From NCBI GenBank assembly GCA_905234765.1, contig CAJOIF010000014.1, positions 1 through 49,992 on the forward strand: 49,992 bases of DNA. Direction: 5' to 3'. The position numbers were made by a program, and so were the translations under genes. The stretch is from an uncultured Bacteroidales bacterium. GTDB lineage: Bacteria; Bacteroidota; Bacteroidia; Bacteroidales; F082. Position 1 is the first letter of the stretch. Each line of letters begins with the position of its first letter. The notes under the pieces were generated by a model. That model had not been told where the DNA came from and made no database searches. It saw only the letters and a list, made by a program, of their open reading frames with translations. Positions 41,346 through 49,992 of this stretch are shown here, one piece after another.

Positions 41346-44300
41346 ATGAAAAAACTGAGTTTTATTCTCACTTTGTTGGCCGCCACGATGTTTGCGCAGG
41401 CCGAAACTATCGAACACATTTTTCACTTCAGTCAGCCTACCATAAGCGAACGCGATGGATACCAACAGATTGGCTTCCAAGACTGCCTCCCAAAGGGTAC
41501 CATAGGCGAACCTACCCTGCCTTGGCAAAGCGTCAGCCTGATGCTGCCACAAGGCCAAAAGGCTGTTACGGTCGATGTGGAGTTCTCTGATTACGTTGAG
41601 CTTGAAGGCTCCTTCAACCTCTATCCGTATCAGCCGCCACGACCTTATTCATGCGAAAAGGAAATTCCTTTTGCAAAAAATGCGGATTTATACCGTTCAA
41701 CAGCAGCTTATCCTACTCATAATTACAGCAACGTCACCACACAATATCTGAACGGCGTGGCCTTTGCCTTCGCCGGTTTCACACCTGTGCTGTATGTGCC
41801 TGCCACAGGAAAAGTCAAATATGCGCAAACCGTGACGGTTACGATTGAGACCGCCACGAGCCGCGATGACCATAGCCGCAAGCTTTGGCTCACACCCGAA
41901 AACGAGGCTTCCTTCCTGCGTTTGGCACAAAATCCCAGTGTTTTAAACACTTACAGTAAACGAAACCGTGAAATCGGAGGCTATGACATGCTCGTCATCA
42001 CTGCTGAAGGATGGATGAAAGACTTTGAGGACTACCTTAACTTATACAATGACAAAGGCATCCGCACTCGTATGGTGTCACTAGAAACCATATACGGATC
42101 CATGACTGGTTACGACCCACAGGAACAGATTCGCAATTACATCATCCAAGAATATGAAACCAATGGCATACAGATGGTCATCCTTGGTGGTGATGTAAGC
42201 ATCGTGCCCTACCGTAGCCTATATTGCTGGGCACAAGAAGGAGAGGAAGACCAGTTGCCATCCGATATGTACTACGCTTGTCTTGACGGCTCCCTCAACG
42301 ATGACGGTGACGACCGTTGGGGCGAAGTGGGCGAAGATGACCTGTTGCCTGAACTCGGCATTGGGCGTTTGCCTTTCAACAATGAAGCCCAGTTAGAGAC
42401 CATCCTGCATAAGACTTTCAGCTATCTCCAGAGCCCCGTTCTGGGTGAGTTCACCTCCCCTATCCTCGGTGCGGAACATCTTGGCGACGGCTACTTTGGT
42501 AGCAATGACATGGAACGCCTTATCGGAGAGAACAATGACTTCGACTATACTACCTACGGCTATCCGGAAGACTACAATTTCAAACGTTACTACGCCACGC
42601 CACAACATGACTTCATGGGTGGTGAATTCCGCAACTTAATTGGAACGGGAGGCCAGTATGTACACCATGTCGGCCATGCTAATTCCGATTATGTGGCGGG
42701 TTGGACCGGTTCTATGATGAGCGACAGTTTCTTCTCTGGCAATGACGGTATTACTCACAACTACCAAATCTTCCATTCCCATGGCTGCATCTGTGGCAAC
42801 TTCCCGTCGAGTTGTGTCCTCGAAAAAATGATCACCATTCCTACAGGTTTTGTGGTCACTACAGGCAACTCGCGTTACGGATGGTATGTGCCGTGGGGTG
42901 ACGGTATGGCTGCCCACATCCACCGCGAGTTCGTCGATGCTTATTGCCACGACCATATCGCCACCGTAGGCATGGCCTTGCGCGAAGCCAAAATCGCCAC
43001 CGCCCCTTGGGTGACAATGTACGGAGAAGAAAACGGTTGCCTGCGTTGGAATATCTACTGCCTCAACGTGTTGGGCGATGCCGCCTTGTATCCTTGGTTT
43101 GAAGAGCCTTTCACGCCTAATGTGGTCTATGAACAAGGCTTGATGGTCGGAACGACTTCTACTACTGTGCAAGTGAGCCATTTCGACACACCTTTGGACA
43201 ATTTCTGTGTCAGCCTGTTTGATGGTGAGACCTTGCTGGCTCGCGGTATCACTGACCAAAACGGCGATGCCGATCTGAGTTTTGAACCTCTTGAAACGGT
43301 TGGCGCTTTGAAACTCATCGTCACGGGGCAGAGTGCCTGGCCGCAAATCCTTGAAGTGACGGGATTTGAGAGCGGAGAGGCTTTCGTTTATGGCGACATC
43401 CTCGCCCTCAACGGCGAAGCCGAATTCGGATCTTCGCGTTTTGTCAGCGTTGCTATTTACAACAAAGGTGATGTGAGTGCCTTCAATATATATCCCGAGA
43501 TAACCGTTGAATGCGAATATGTTACTTCTGTCCCGGGCAACCTCATCATCGCCGAACTTCCTGCCAACAGCTCCGAACAATTTGATCAAGGCGGGCTAAT
43601 CCAAATCGCCGACAACATCCCCGACAACACCATTTTCACCCTTGAACTTACGACCTATGAGGGCGATGTTACGCACACCACCCAAAAGAACTTCATTGCC
43701 AAAGCTCCCAACTTGCAATTTGGCGAAATCGAAGTGGATGACAGCGAAGGCGATCATAACGGATATGTCGACCCAGGCGAGCGGATTACATTGAAAATAC
43801 ACGGCAAGAACTGCGGACATGCCATCGCGCCTGATGCCTACCTCACCATCGCTTGTGACGACGAACGCATCCATTTTGATGACGACCTCATCCAAATCGG
43901 TTCGGTGAATGAACAAGACGACTTCATTGCAGAGCTTGGTTTTGTATGTGACAACGACATCATGGGAGGTTCCATCTTCCACTTTAATCTTGAACTCCAC
44001 ACGGGAGCCTACACAACAACGTTTGAATACAATTTCTCCATCGGTATTGCTCTTGAAACCTTCGAAAGCGGCGACTTCAGTTTCCTCGAATGGGAGCATG
44101 GCGGCACACAGCACTGGTTTATCACCGACGAAGAGTCACACAACGGCTCCTACAGTGCACGCACAGGTGCCATCGGCGACAATGAAGAAACCAACCTGAT
44201 TGTCTATGCCGACATCATTAACGATGGCGAAATCAGTTTCTGGTTCAAGACATCTACAGAAAACAGGAAAGACATGTTCGCTTTCTTTATGGACGGTGAC

Positions 44301-44711
44301 AAAGTTGAATGGTGGTCAGGCGAAAACGACTGGACTTTCTTCAGTTTCGAGTTTAAGGCAGGCAGGCATGTCTTTGAATGGCTCTACCATAAAAACAGAA
44401 ACGGTCAAGCGGGAGAAGACTGCGCTTGGATTGACGACATCACCTTCCCGCGCACCTGCATCATCACAGATATCAAGGAGAACGTGACACATGCTTCAAA
44501 CGACCTCTTCCCCAACCCCAACCGCGGCGACTTCAACCTTTCCCTGAACTGCTCTTCACAAGTCAGCGTGTTCAACATGATGGGGCAACAAGTACTCAAC
44601 CTCAACGCAGTGGATGGCTTGCAGCGACTCCATTTGAGTGAGGCAGGCATGTATTTCGTCAGAATCAGTAATGAGGATGGCGTTGAAGTGAAGAAAGTGG
44701 TAGTAGAATAA
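41346..44711 (+). CDS. gingipain-like C25 peptidase with type IX secretion domain (long form)
   Basis: The 1121-residue protein has a signal peptide (about 1-19), a propeptide (about 20-205) and a C25 caspase-like domain (about 210-575). The catalytic pair is likely His444 in HHVGHAN and Cys481 in HGCICGNF, which align by eye with the GH and the AC.NGDF motif of gingipain R. After an Ig-like domain (about 595-680) come adhesin-type regions, a jelly-roll domain (about 904-1030) and a type IX sorting domain (from LFPNPNRGDF at about 1052). It would be exported, cut at the propeptide and anchored to the cell surface or released. The substrate specificity is not predictable from these motifs. A paralogue follows after 52 bases. 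Confidence 0.9.
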   Translation: MKKLSFILTLLAATMFAQAETIEHIFHFSQPTISERDGYQQIGFQDCLPKGTIGEPTLPWQSVSLMLPQGQKAVTVDVEFSDYVELEGSFNLYPYQPPRPYSCEKEIPFAKNADLYRSTAAYPTHNYSNVTTQYLNGVAFAFAGFTPVLYVPATGKVKYAQTVTVTIETATSRDDHSRKLWLTPENEASFLRLAQNPSVLNTYSKRNREIGGYDMLVITAEGWMKDFEDYLNLYNDKGIRTRMVSLETIYGSMTGYDPQEQIRNYIIQEYETNGIQMVILGGDVSIVPYRSLYCWAQEGEEDQLPSDMYYACLDGSLNDDGDDRWGEVGEDDLLPELGIGRLPFNNEAQLETILHKTFSYLQSPVLGEFTSPILGAEHLGDGYFGSNDMERLIGENNDFDYTTYGYPEDYNFKRYYATPQHDFMGGEFRNLIGTGGQYVHHVGHANSDYVAGWTGSMMSDSFFSGNDGITHNYQIFHSHGCICGNFPSSCVLEKMITIPTGFVVTTGNSRYGWYVPWGDGMAAHIHREFVDAYCHDHIATVGMALREAKIATAPWVTMYGEENGCLRWNIYCLNVLGDAALYPWFEEPFTPNVVYEQGLMVGTTSTTVQVSHFDTPLDNFCVSLFDGETLLARGITDQNGDADLSFEPLETVGALKLIVTGQSAWPQILEVTGFESGEAFVYGDILALNGEAEFGSSRFVSVAIYNKGDVSAFNIYPEITVECEYVTSVPGNLIIAELPANSSEQFDQGGLIQIADNIPDNTIFTLELTTYEGDVTHTTQKNFIAKAPNLQFGEIEVDDSEGDHNGYVDPGERITLKIHGKNCGHAIAPDAYLTIACDDERIHFDDDLIQIGSVNEQDDFIAELGFVCDNDIMGGSIFHFNLELHTGAYTTTFEYNFSIGIALETFESGDFSFLEWEHGGTQHWFITDEESHNGSYSARTGAIGDNEETNLIVYADIINDGEISFWFKTSTENRKDMFAFFMDGDKVEWWSGENDWTFFSFEFKAGRHVFEWLYHKNRNGQAGEDCAWIDDITFPRTCIITDIKENVTHASNDLFPNPNRGDFNLSLNCSSQVSVFNMMGQQVLNLNAVDGLQRLHLSEAGMYFVRISNEDGVEVKKVVVE

Positions 44712-44722
44712 CTTATAATACG

Positions 44723-44730
44723 TATTTTTG
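44723..44730 (+). promoter_or_regulatory. predicted -7 box of the second C25 peptidase
   Basis: TATTTTTG then CGC, 33 bases before the ATG at 44764. It excludes the alternative ATG at 44728, which falls inside the box. Confidence 0.65.
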
Positions 44731-44763
44731 CGCATCACGAAAAAGACAACAACATACAATACG

Positions 44764-47073
44764 ATGAAAAAAAACATTCTAATCCTCTTATCCTTGATGG
44801 TCAGCCTGTTCGCTTCGGCGCAGACCATTGAGAAGACCTATTACCTAGGGCAGCCCAACTTCAGCCAAATACAAGGCTACGAACAAATCCAGTTTGCGGA
44901 CTGTATGCAGTCGGCTCTTGTCGGTCAGCCCTCCCTGCCCTGGCACAGCGTCAACCTGATGCTGCCCCAAGGCACCGAAGCCGTCGCCATCGAAGTGGAG
45001 CTCTCCGACTTCCAAACGTTGGAAGGCAGCCACAACTTGTATCCTTACCAAACGGCCCTCACCTACTCCGACCCCGTGCGCAAGCAGTTTGAAAAAGACG
45101 AGACCCTCTATGCCTCAAAAAGCATCTATCCCACTCAAGCCTATGGCAAACTGAGCACGCATTACCTAAACGGCGTTGGATTCGCTTTCTCGGCCTTTAC
45201 GCCTGTGCAGTATGTTCCTGGCACTGGTGAGGTGAAATACGCTACCAAAGCCACGGTAAGAGTCACGACGACCGCTGCAAAGACCGATCAAAGCCGCAAA
45301 CTATGGCTCAACGGCGACAACGCCTCACGCGTCATGCGCCTCGCCCAAAACCCTGAAATGTTGCAAACCTACGACAGCAGAGGTCGCGTTATGGGTGGTT
45401 ATGATTTGCTTGTGGTTACCAAGCAGCAGTATGTCGACGCCTTCGAAGAGTATGTCAAGTTCTATCAGGCCAGAGGTTTGCGCACCCGCGTCATAGACCT
45501 TGAGACCATCACCAGCACGATGGAAGGCCGCGACAACGCCGAAAAGTTGCGCAACTACATCATCCAAGAATATGAAGAAAACGGCATCATGATGGTGAAC
45601 CTCGCCGGCGACGTGCCCAGCATCCCCTACCGCGGTCTCTATTGCCACGTGGACAGCGGCAGCGGTTATGATGACAGCGACATTCCTGCCGACCTATACT
45701 ACGCTGCTTTGGACGGCAACTGGAACGACGACGGCGACAACCTATGGGGCGAGATTGGCGAAGACGACCTGCTTCCTGAAATCGGCATCGGTCGTATGTG
45801 CTTCAACAACCAGAGCGAGTTGGACAACATGCTCCACAAAGCCATCACCTATCAAACCGAACCTGTCCTTGGTGAGTTCCGCAAGGTCATCATGGGCGGT
45901 GAACATCTCTATGATAACCCCAACACCAACGGCAGCCAATACCTCGAACTGCTCATCGGCACCCATGACGACAACGGCTATACCACCACTGGCATCCCTG
46001 AGAACTATGACTTCACCCGCCTTTATGACGAGGAAGGTACTTGGAGCGGCACCCGTCTGCGCAACGCCATCAACCAAGGCACACAATACGTCCACCACGA
46101 CGGACACGCCAACACGAGTTATGTAGCAGGCTGGACCAACAGCGACATCACCGACAATAAGTTTAGCGGTGCCAATGGCGTAGATCACAACTACACCTTC
46201 TTCCACACCTCGGGCTGCATTTGCGGCGACTTCAGCAGCGACTGCATCCTGGAGCGCATGACCAAGATAGCCAACTTCGCAGTGGCCACCTTCGGCAACT
46301 CACGCTACGGCTGGTTCAACGAAGGCCAGACCGAAGGTCCCGCCATCCACCTCCACCGCGAGACGGAAGACGCTTATTACAACGACCGCATCCCTTACGG
46401 CGGCATGGCTTTGAGAGAAGGCAAGATCCAAACCGCGCCTTGGGTGACCGCCCCCGGACAGTGGAAAGAAGGTGCCCTGCGCTGGAACTTCTACGACCTC
46501 AACATGATGGGCGACGTGGCCTGCAGCCCTTGGCACGACGAGCCGTTCGAACCTTGGGTGGAACTCGAATATGGAGATGAGTATGTCTCAAGCATGACTT
46601 CGATGGATGTGACCGTCACTGACAACAATGGCGTAGGACTCAAGAACTTCCGTTGCGCCCTTTTCCACGGTCTGGATCTTCAAGGACTCGTCGGCGTGGC
46701 TTTTACCGATGAAAATGGCAAGGCCACCATTGAATTTGATGACAATTTGGGTGCTTACGCCCACATGCAACTCATTGTCACGGGCTGCGATGCCTGGCCA
46801 CAAACACTTACCTTGGAACTCGTTGGCACCGAAGAAAACACGCTGCAAAACGTTTCCATCTATCCCAACCCGAACCACGGCCAGTTCAGCATCAGCCTCC
46901 CCGAGGAAGACTGCGACATCGTGATTTACAACAGCTTGGGACAACAAGTGTTCAGCCAAAGCCAAGCCAAAGGCCGGACATTGCTCAACTTTGAAAACTT
47001 GAACAGCGGAATGTACTTCATCACGGTGAAGTCGGCGAGTGTCGTTCGTACTTTGAAGTTTACGAAAGAATAA
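44764..47073 (+). CDS. gingipain-like C25 peptidase with type IX secretion domain (short form)
   Basis: The 769-residue protein has a signal peptide (about 1-20, FASAQ), propeptide, C25 domain with His448 in HHDGHAN and Cys485 in SGCICGDF, one Ig-like domain (about 600-690) and a type IX sorting domain from IYPNPNHGQF (about 699). Its first about 680 residues are collinear with the previous gene, so the two arose by tandem duplication, but this copy lacks the long adhesin and jelly-roll section. Catalytic residues are kept, so both peptidases are probably active. It has its own -7 box and may be regulated separately. Confidence 0.9.
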   Translation: MKKNILILLSLMVSLFASAQTIEKTYYLGQPNFSQIQGYEQIQFADCMQSALVGQPSLPWHSVNLMLPQGTEAVAIEVELSDFQTLEGSHNLYPYQTALTYSDPVRKQFEKDETLYASKSIYPTQAYGKLSTHYLNGVGFAFSAFTPVQYVPGTGEVKYATKATVRVTTTAAKTDQSRKLWLNGDNASRVMRLAQNPEMLQTYDSRGRVMGGYDLLVVTKQQYVDAFEEYVKFYQARGLRTRVIDLETITSTMEGRDNAEKLRNYIIQEYEENGIMMVNLAGDVPSIPYRGLYCHVDSGSGYDDSDIPADLYYAALDGNWNDDGDNLWGEIGEDDLLPEIGIGRMCFNNQSELDNMLHKAITYQTEPVLGEFRKVIMGGEHLYDNPNTNGSQYLELLIGTHDDNGYTTTGIPENYDFTRLYDEEGTWSGTRLRNAINQGTQYVHHDGHANTSYVAGWTNSDITDNKFSGANGVDHNYTFFHTSGCICGDFSSDCILERMTKIANFAVATFGNSRYGWFNEGQTEGPAIHLHRETEDAYYNDRIPYGGMALREGKIQTAPWVTAPGQWKEGALRWNFYDLNMMGDVACSPWHDEPFEPWVELEYGDEYVSSMTSMDVTVTDNNGVGLKNFRCALFHGLDLQGLVGVAFTDENGKATIEFDDNLGAYAHMQLIVTGCDAWPQTLTLELVGTEENTLQNVSIYPNPNHGQFSISLPEEDCDIVIYNSLGQQVFSQSQAKGRTLLNFENLNSGMYFITVKSASVVRTLKFTKE

Positions 47074-47098
47074 AGGACGAACGTCTTATCAAATAGTT

Positions 47099-47131
47099 CA
47101 GAAGCGCCTCGGGAATTCCGGGGCGCTTCTG
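47099..47131. terminator. terminator-like hairpin after the C25 pair
   Basis: A 10-bp perfect stem CAGAAGCGCC (47099-47108) / GGCGCTTCTG (47122-47131) encloses a small inner stem. Neither strand has a clean T-run, so termination activity is uncertain. Confidence 0.55.
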
Positions 47132-47176
47132 CTTTAGGTCAAAGATATGACCTCTGTGACAAAGATGCTTGACAGT

Positions 47177-47575
47177 TTATTTATCCATGTCAATATACCA
47201 ATTGCCATCGATCTTTTTGGTCTTGATAACCTCGTCATCATCCACGTCTCCGTTGCCATAAGTGATTTCGCCTTTCACGACAGCGGTGTCGCCATCTTCT
47301 TCCACAGAATCAATCTTGAAAGACTTGATGCCTCCCTTTCCTTCAATGGCTTTCCCGCCCTTTTCAATCAAGTCGACCATTTGAGCTTTATGGGTCTTGA
47401 TTTCATCTTTGCTTCCTTCATAGTAAAAACAATTGGCAGCCTTTTCGTAATCCTTGCTTTTCATCGCTTGAAGATACGAAGTGACAACGTCTTTGGGTGA
47501 GGTGCTTTTCTTTGAGCAACTGACCGAAACTACGGCTAACATGATTACTACGAATCCTAAAATTACTTTTTTCAT
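47177..47575 (-). CDS. DUF4878-type lipoprotein
   Basis: The 132-residue protein has a signal peptide with lipobox VSVSC (Cys20). The mature part is an NTF2-like cone fold of the DUF4878 type: a helix with PKDVVTSYLQAMKSKDYEKAANCFYYEG and strands ending in DTAVVKGEITYGNGDVDDDEVI and KIDGNWYIDMDK. The family is common in Bacteroidetes with no known activity. Position between the C25 pair and the YiiX-like gene gives no further clue. Confidence 0.8.
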   Translation of the reverse strand: MKKVILGFVVIMLAVVSVSCSKKSTSPKDVVTSYLQAMKSKDYEKAANCFYYEGSKDEIKTHKAQMVDLIEKGGKAIEGKGGIKSFKIDSVEEDGDTAVVKGEITYGNGDVDDDEVIKTKKIDGNWYIDMDK

Positions 47576-47618
47576 GGTGGTAAGTTTTTAATTAATAATT
47601 GAGTTAAAGTGTTTTATG

Positions 47619-48242
47619 CTAAAAAATGCTTTTCTTGATAAGCAAAGGACTGTTCCAGATATCTTCCGGGAATATCACACGTGTTTTTGTATTGATGATA
47701 GGAATCCTATGCCAGCGATCCTCGCAAAGGTCAATATGTTGTGCGAGATAGACGAGACGTACAAGTTCCGTACAATAAAGCTCAGACGTGTCGTTGATAT
47801 CATAGCTATTGTCAAAAACGACCTTACGATTCACGATGCGGAGTGCACTTTCGGCAATGGCATTGGCTATTGAGTCCGTACAACCTACACGAGCCGCCCC
47901 TCCCAACTTTGCGCGTGTATTGCAATAAAAATCTGAGATAGGCTCACATTTCAGGTATTCTGGCGCGCCTTTTTCATTCTCTCCCGGTACTGCATGAATC
48001 ACATTCCATTGTCTTCCATCATGATAGGCTATCCCAATGTGTGAAAATTTGCCGTCACTCAGACCTGTTACCACACGGCTCTCATACCCGATGCCATTAC
48101 GAAACAACAAGTCTCCATTGCGCAGTGCTGTGGTGTCGTACATCACTTGTTGACGAGACTTGAGGGTATTGTTCGAACACGACATACCCGCCATGAGCCA
48201 TGTCACAATCAATAAGAGGCCTATCGCTTTGCTGGTATTCAA
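47619..48242 (-). CDS. YiiX-like NlpC/P60-family cysteine hydrolase, lipoprotein
   Basis: The 207-residue protein has a lipobox GMSC (Cys22) and the permuted NlpC/P60 core of YiiX/YebB: NGDLLFRNG, FSHIGIAY with His68 and the catalytic Cys157 in YCTELVRL, near the C-terminus. Such enzymes hydrolyse amide or thioester bonds in peptidoglycan or lipids. Its -7 box (TATATTTG, minus strand, 48272-48279) lies 30 bases upstream of the ATG. Substrate unknown. Confidence 0.85.
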   Translation of the reverse strand: MNTSKAIGLLLIVTWLMAGMSCSNNTLKSRQQVMYDTTALRNGDLLFRNGIGYESRVVTGLSDGKFSHIGIAYHDGRQWNVIHAVPGENEKGAPEYLKCEPISDFYCNTRAKLGGAARVGCTDSIANAIAESALRIVNRKVVFDNSYDINDTSELYCTELVRLVYLAQHIDLCEDRWHRIPIINTKTRVIFPEDIWNSPLLIKKSIF

Positions 48243-48271
48243 ATCAAAATTGATTTACAATGTTTCGTTTG

Positions 48272-48279
48272 CAAATATA
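48272..48279 (-). promoter_or_regulatory. predicted -7 box of the YiiX-like gene
   Basis: The minus strand reads TATATTTG then CAA. The 193-base gap 48243-48435 also holds the divergent ppdK promoter; nothing else is visible in it. Confidence 0.5.
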
Positions 48280-48370
48280 CAAATTTTAATCAAAATCAAT
48301 GATTTATGTAAAATAATGCTACTTCGAAATAAAATCCATCAATTGTGTCGCACATATTCCGATAATTCCC

Positions 48371-48378
48371 TATCTTTG
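48371..48378 (+). promoter_or_regulatory. predicted -7 box of ppdK
   Basis: TATCTTTG then CAA, 57 bases before the ATG at 48436. Confidence 0.6.
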
Positions 48379-48435
48379 CAATTTCTTTTTCGAAAGATTG
48401 AATATCAATTAAATCACTAATAATCAATTAAGAAA

Positions 48436-49992
48436 ATGACAAAGTACGTTTACACCTTTGGTGGCAAGACTGCTGAAGGTAATGCTTCGATGAAGAACGA
48501 GCTGGGCGGCAAGGGTGCCAACCTGGCTGAGATGTGTTTGCTGAAGCTCCCCGTCCCTGCTGGTCTGACCATCACAACGGAGTGCTGCACAGCCTATTAT
48601 CAGAACAATTGCCAACTTCCTGCCGGCTTGATGGACGAGGTCCACGCAGGCATGAAGAACATGGAGAACATCATGGGCATGAAATACGGCGACCCCGAGA
48701 ACCCACTGCTCGTCAGCTGCCGTTCCGGCGCGCGCAAGTCGATGCCCGGCATGATGGACACCGTCTTGAATATCGGTCTCTGCTCCAAGACCATCCCTGG
48801 CCTGATCAAGAAGACCAACAACCCCCGTTTCGTGTATGACTCCTACCGTCGTCTGATCATGATGTACGCCGATGTCGTCATGGAGAAGGCCGAGGGCATC
48901 GAGCCCGCCGACGGCAAGAGCATCCGTAAGCAACTCGACGACATGCTCGACGCATACAAGGAGAAGATGGGTTACAAGAGCGACACCGAGCTGAAGGCCG
49001 AAGAACTGAAGCAGTTGGCCGAAGACTTCAAGGTGCGCATCAAGGAAGTGCTCGGCACCGAGTTCCCAGACGACGCCGAGGCTCAGTTGGAAGGCGGCAT
49101 CAAGGCCGTGTTCAAGAGCTGGAACGGCAAAAAGGCCATCTCCTACCGTCGCATCGAAGGCATCCCGGATGACTGGGGCACTGCCGTCAACGTGCAGACC
49201 ATGGTGTTCGGTAACATGGGCGAAGGCTCCGCTACTGGCGTAGCATTCACCCGTAACCCCGCCACTGGCGACAACCAGTTCTACGGCGAATGGCTCATCA
49301 ACGCCCAAGGTGAAGACGTCGTTGCCGGTATCCGTACCCCCAACCCGTTGAATGATGACACCAAGAACGAGCAGAACAAGCACATGCAGTCGATGCAGGA
49401 GCTGATGCCCGAAACTTATAAAGAACTCTGCGAGGTGCGCCGCATCCTTGAGGAGAACTACCACGACATGCTCGACATCGAGTTCACCATCCAGGATGGT
49501 AAGCTTTACATGCTGCAGTGCCGCGTCGGCAAGCGCACTGGCGTTGCCGCTCTGACCATGGCCTTAGACATGCTGAAGGAAGGTCTCATCGATGAGAAGG
49601 AAGTCGTCATGCGCCTCACCCCCGAGCAACTTGACGAGCTGCTCCACCCCATCCTCGACGCTGCTGACGAGAAGAAACACACCGTCATCGCTAAGGGTCT
49701 GCCCGCAGGTCCTGGTGGCGCTGTCGGTCGCATTGCCCTCACCAGCGAGAAGGCCAAGGAATACCGTGCCGCCAAGGTGGCCAACATCCTTGTCCGTGAG
49801 GAAACCAACCCCGAAGACGTTGAAGGCATGCGTGCCGCCGATGGTATCCTGACCGCCCGTGGCGGTATGACCTCACACGCCGCCCTCGTGGCACGTGGCT
49901 GGGGCAAGTGCTGCATCGTGGGCTGCGACGCCGTGAAGATCGACCTTGAGAAGGGCATCGTGAAGATCGGCGACAAGCAGTTCAAGGAAGGC
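48436..49992 (+). CDS. ppdK: pyruvate phosphate dikinase, N-terminal part
   Basis: The frame is open from the ATG at 48436 to the window edge (519 codons). It has the family start YVYTFGGKTAEGNASMKNELGG-like segment with GGKGANLAEM, the nucleotide-binding domain (SCRSGARKSMPGMMDTVLNIG, TGVAFTRNPATG, YGEWLINAQGEDVVAG) and the phosphohistidine domain with GGMTSHAALVARGWGKCCIVG, where His481 is the phosphorylated residue. The C-terminal PEP/pyruvate domain lies beyond the window; the full protein is about 900 residues. It interconverts pyruvate, ATP and phosphate with PEP, AMP and pyrophosphate, in pyrophosphate-linked glycolysis or gluconeogenesis. Confidence 0.97.
   Translation, partial: MTKYVYTFGGKTAEGNASMKNELGGKGANLAEMCLLKLPVPAGLTITTECCTAYYQNNCQLPAGLMDEVHAGMKNMENIMGMKYGDPENPLLVSCRSGARKSMPGMMDTVLNIGLCSKTIPGLIKKTNNPRFVYDSYRRLIMMYADVVMEKAEGIEPADGKSIRKQLDDMLDAYKEKMGYKSDTELKAEELKQLAEDFKVRIKEVLGTEFPDDAEAQLEGGIKAVFKSWNGKKAISYRRIEGIPDDWGTAVNVQTMVFGNMGEGSATGVAFTRNPATGDNQFYGEWLINAQGEDVVAGIRTPNPLNDDTKNEQNKHMQSMQELMPETYKELCEVRRILEENYHDMLDIEFTIQDGKLYMLQCRVGKRTGVAALTMALDMLKEGLIDEKEVVMRLTPEQLDELLHPILDAADEKKHTVIAKGLPAGPGGAVGRIALTSEKAKEYRAAKVANILVREETNPEDVEGMRAADGILTARGGMTSHAALVARGWGKCCIVGCDAVKIDLEKGIVKIGDKQFKEG

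Noticed and set aside
42636..43589. 317-residue frame opposite the first C25 peptidase
   Set aside because: The plus-strand frame has clear catalytic and domain signatures; the reverse frame shows no domain and lacks a promoter.
48424..49464. 346-residue frame opposite ppdK
   Set aside because: Shadow of ppdK, which is a strongly conserved enzyme at this place.

Overview
The window looks like chromosomal DNA from a member of the Bacteroidales, probably a gut or rumen lineage. The evidence is a recurrent promoter -7 box of the Bacteroidetes type (TAnnTTTG, often TATTTTTGC) 5 to 50 bases before many starts, few Shine-Dalgarno sequences, many lipobox-type lipoproteins, two gingipain-like C25 peptidases ending in type IX secretion sorting domains, and the lineage-typical gene set (rpsA, ahcY, ppdK, ddh, DUF6427, DUF4878). 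No rRNA, tRNA, CRISPR array, insertion sequence or prophage was seen. Coding density is high and no gap exceeds about 210 bases.

Layout. 1-2350: the end of an AraC-type regulator, a small S4 RNA-binding protein and ribosomal protein S1. 2556-7247 (all minus): an SPFH/stomatin-like protein followed by a tightly coupled seven-gene run of small membrane proteins, two with PH-like C-termini, a CPBP intramembrane protease, a 57-residue Arc-type ribbon-helix-helix protein and a 62-residue membrane protein. This is the best candidate for an undescribed membrane system. 7400-9846: an M48 metalloprotease lipoprotein and a beta-helix lipoprotein. 9928-12613: a Mur ligase plus a GGGKDS-containing protein that I read as the MurD2/MurL pair, an alternative route to D-glutamate in peptidoglycan.

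12636-21191 (plus strand): yqgE, then an MMPL exporter, FakA (DAK2), a DegV/FakB fatty-acid-binding protein, a GNAT-fold protein, PlsX, an acyl carrier protein and a LolA-like protein, mostly overlapping. Together they suggest a dedicated pathway that activates, carries and exports an acyl lipid. 30543-21212 (minus): one long run, ahcY, a glycosyltransferase, purD, DUF6427, rnhB, a TlpA-like protein and a NagZ-type GH3 glycosidase fused to a serine beta-lactamase-fold hydrolase. 30728-37957: an HflC-like SPFH protein, endonuclease III and a small unknown partner, a LolC/E-type permease, the NamZ muramidase, a GltS-type symporter and a split chromate transporter. 37954-41257: a GH3 beta-glucosidase lipoprotein and meso-diaminopimelate dehydrogenase. 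41346-47073: two tandem C25 peptidases. 47177-49992: two lipoproteins and the 5' part of pyruvate phosphate dikinase.

Three themes link the genes. Cell-wall metabolism: MurD2/MurL, Ddh, NagZ-beta-lactamase, NamZ. Envelope lipids and membrane organisation: FakAB-PlsX-ACP-LolA-MMPL, SPFH proteins, CPBP protease. Secreted peptidases: tandem C25. The window also carries several palindromic repeats of the 'CGTCATTGCG' and 'TGTCATGCCGAGCG' types, two of which lie within or at the edge of reading frames (murL and the GH3 beta-glucosidase), and an 8-bp tandem repeat inside a chromate transporter gene.
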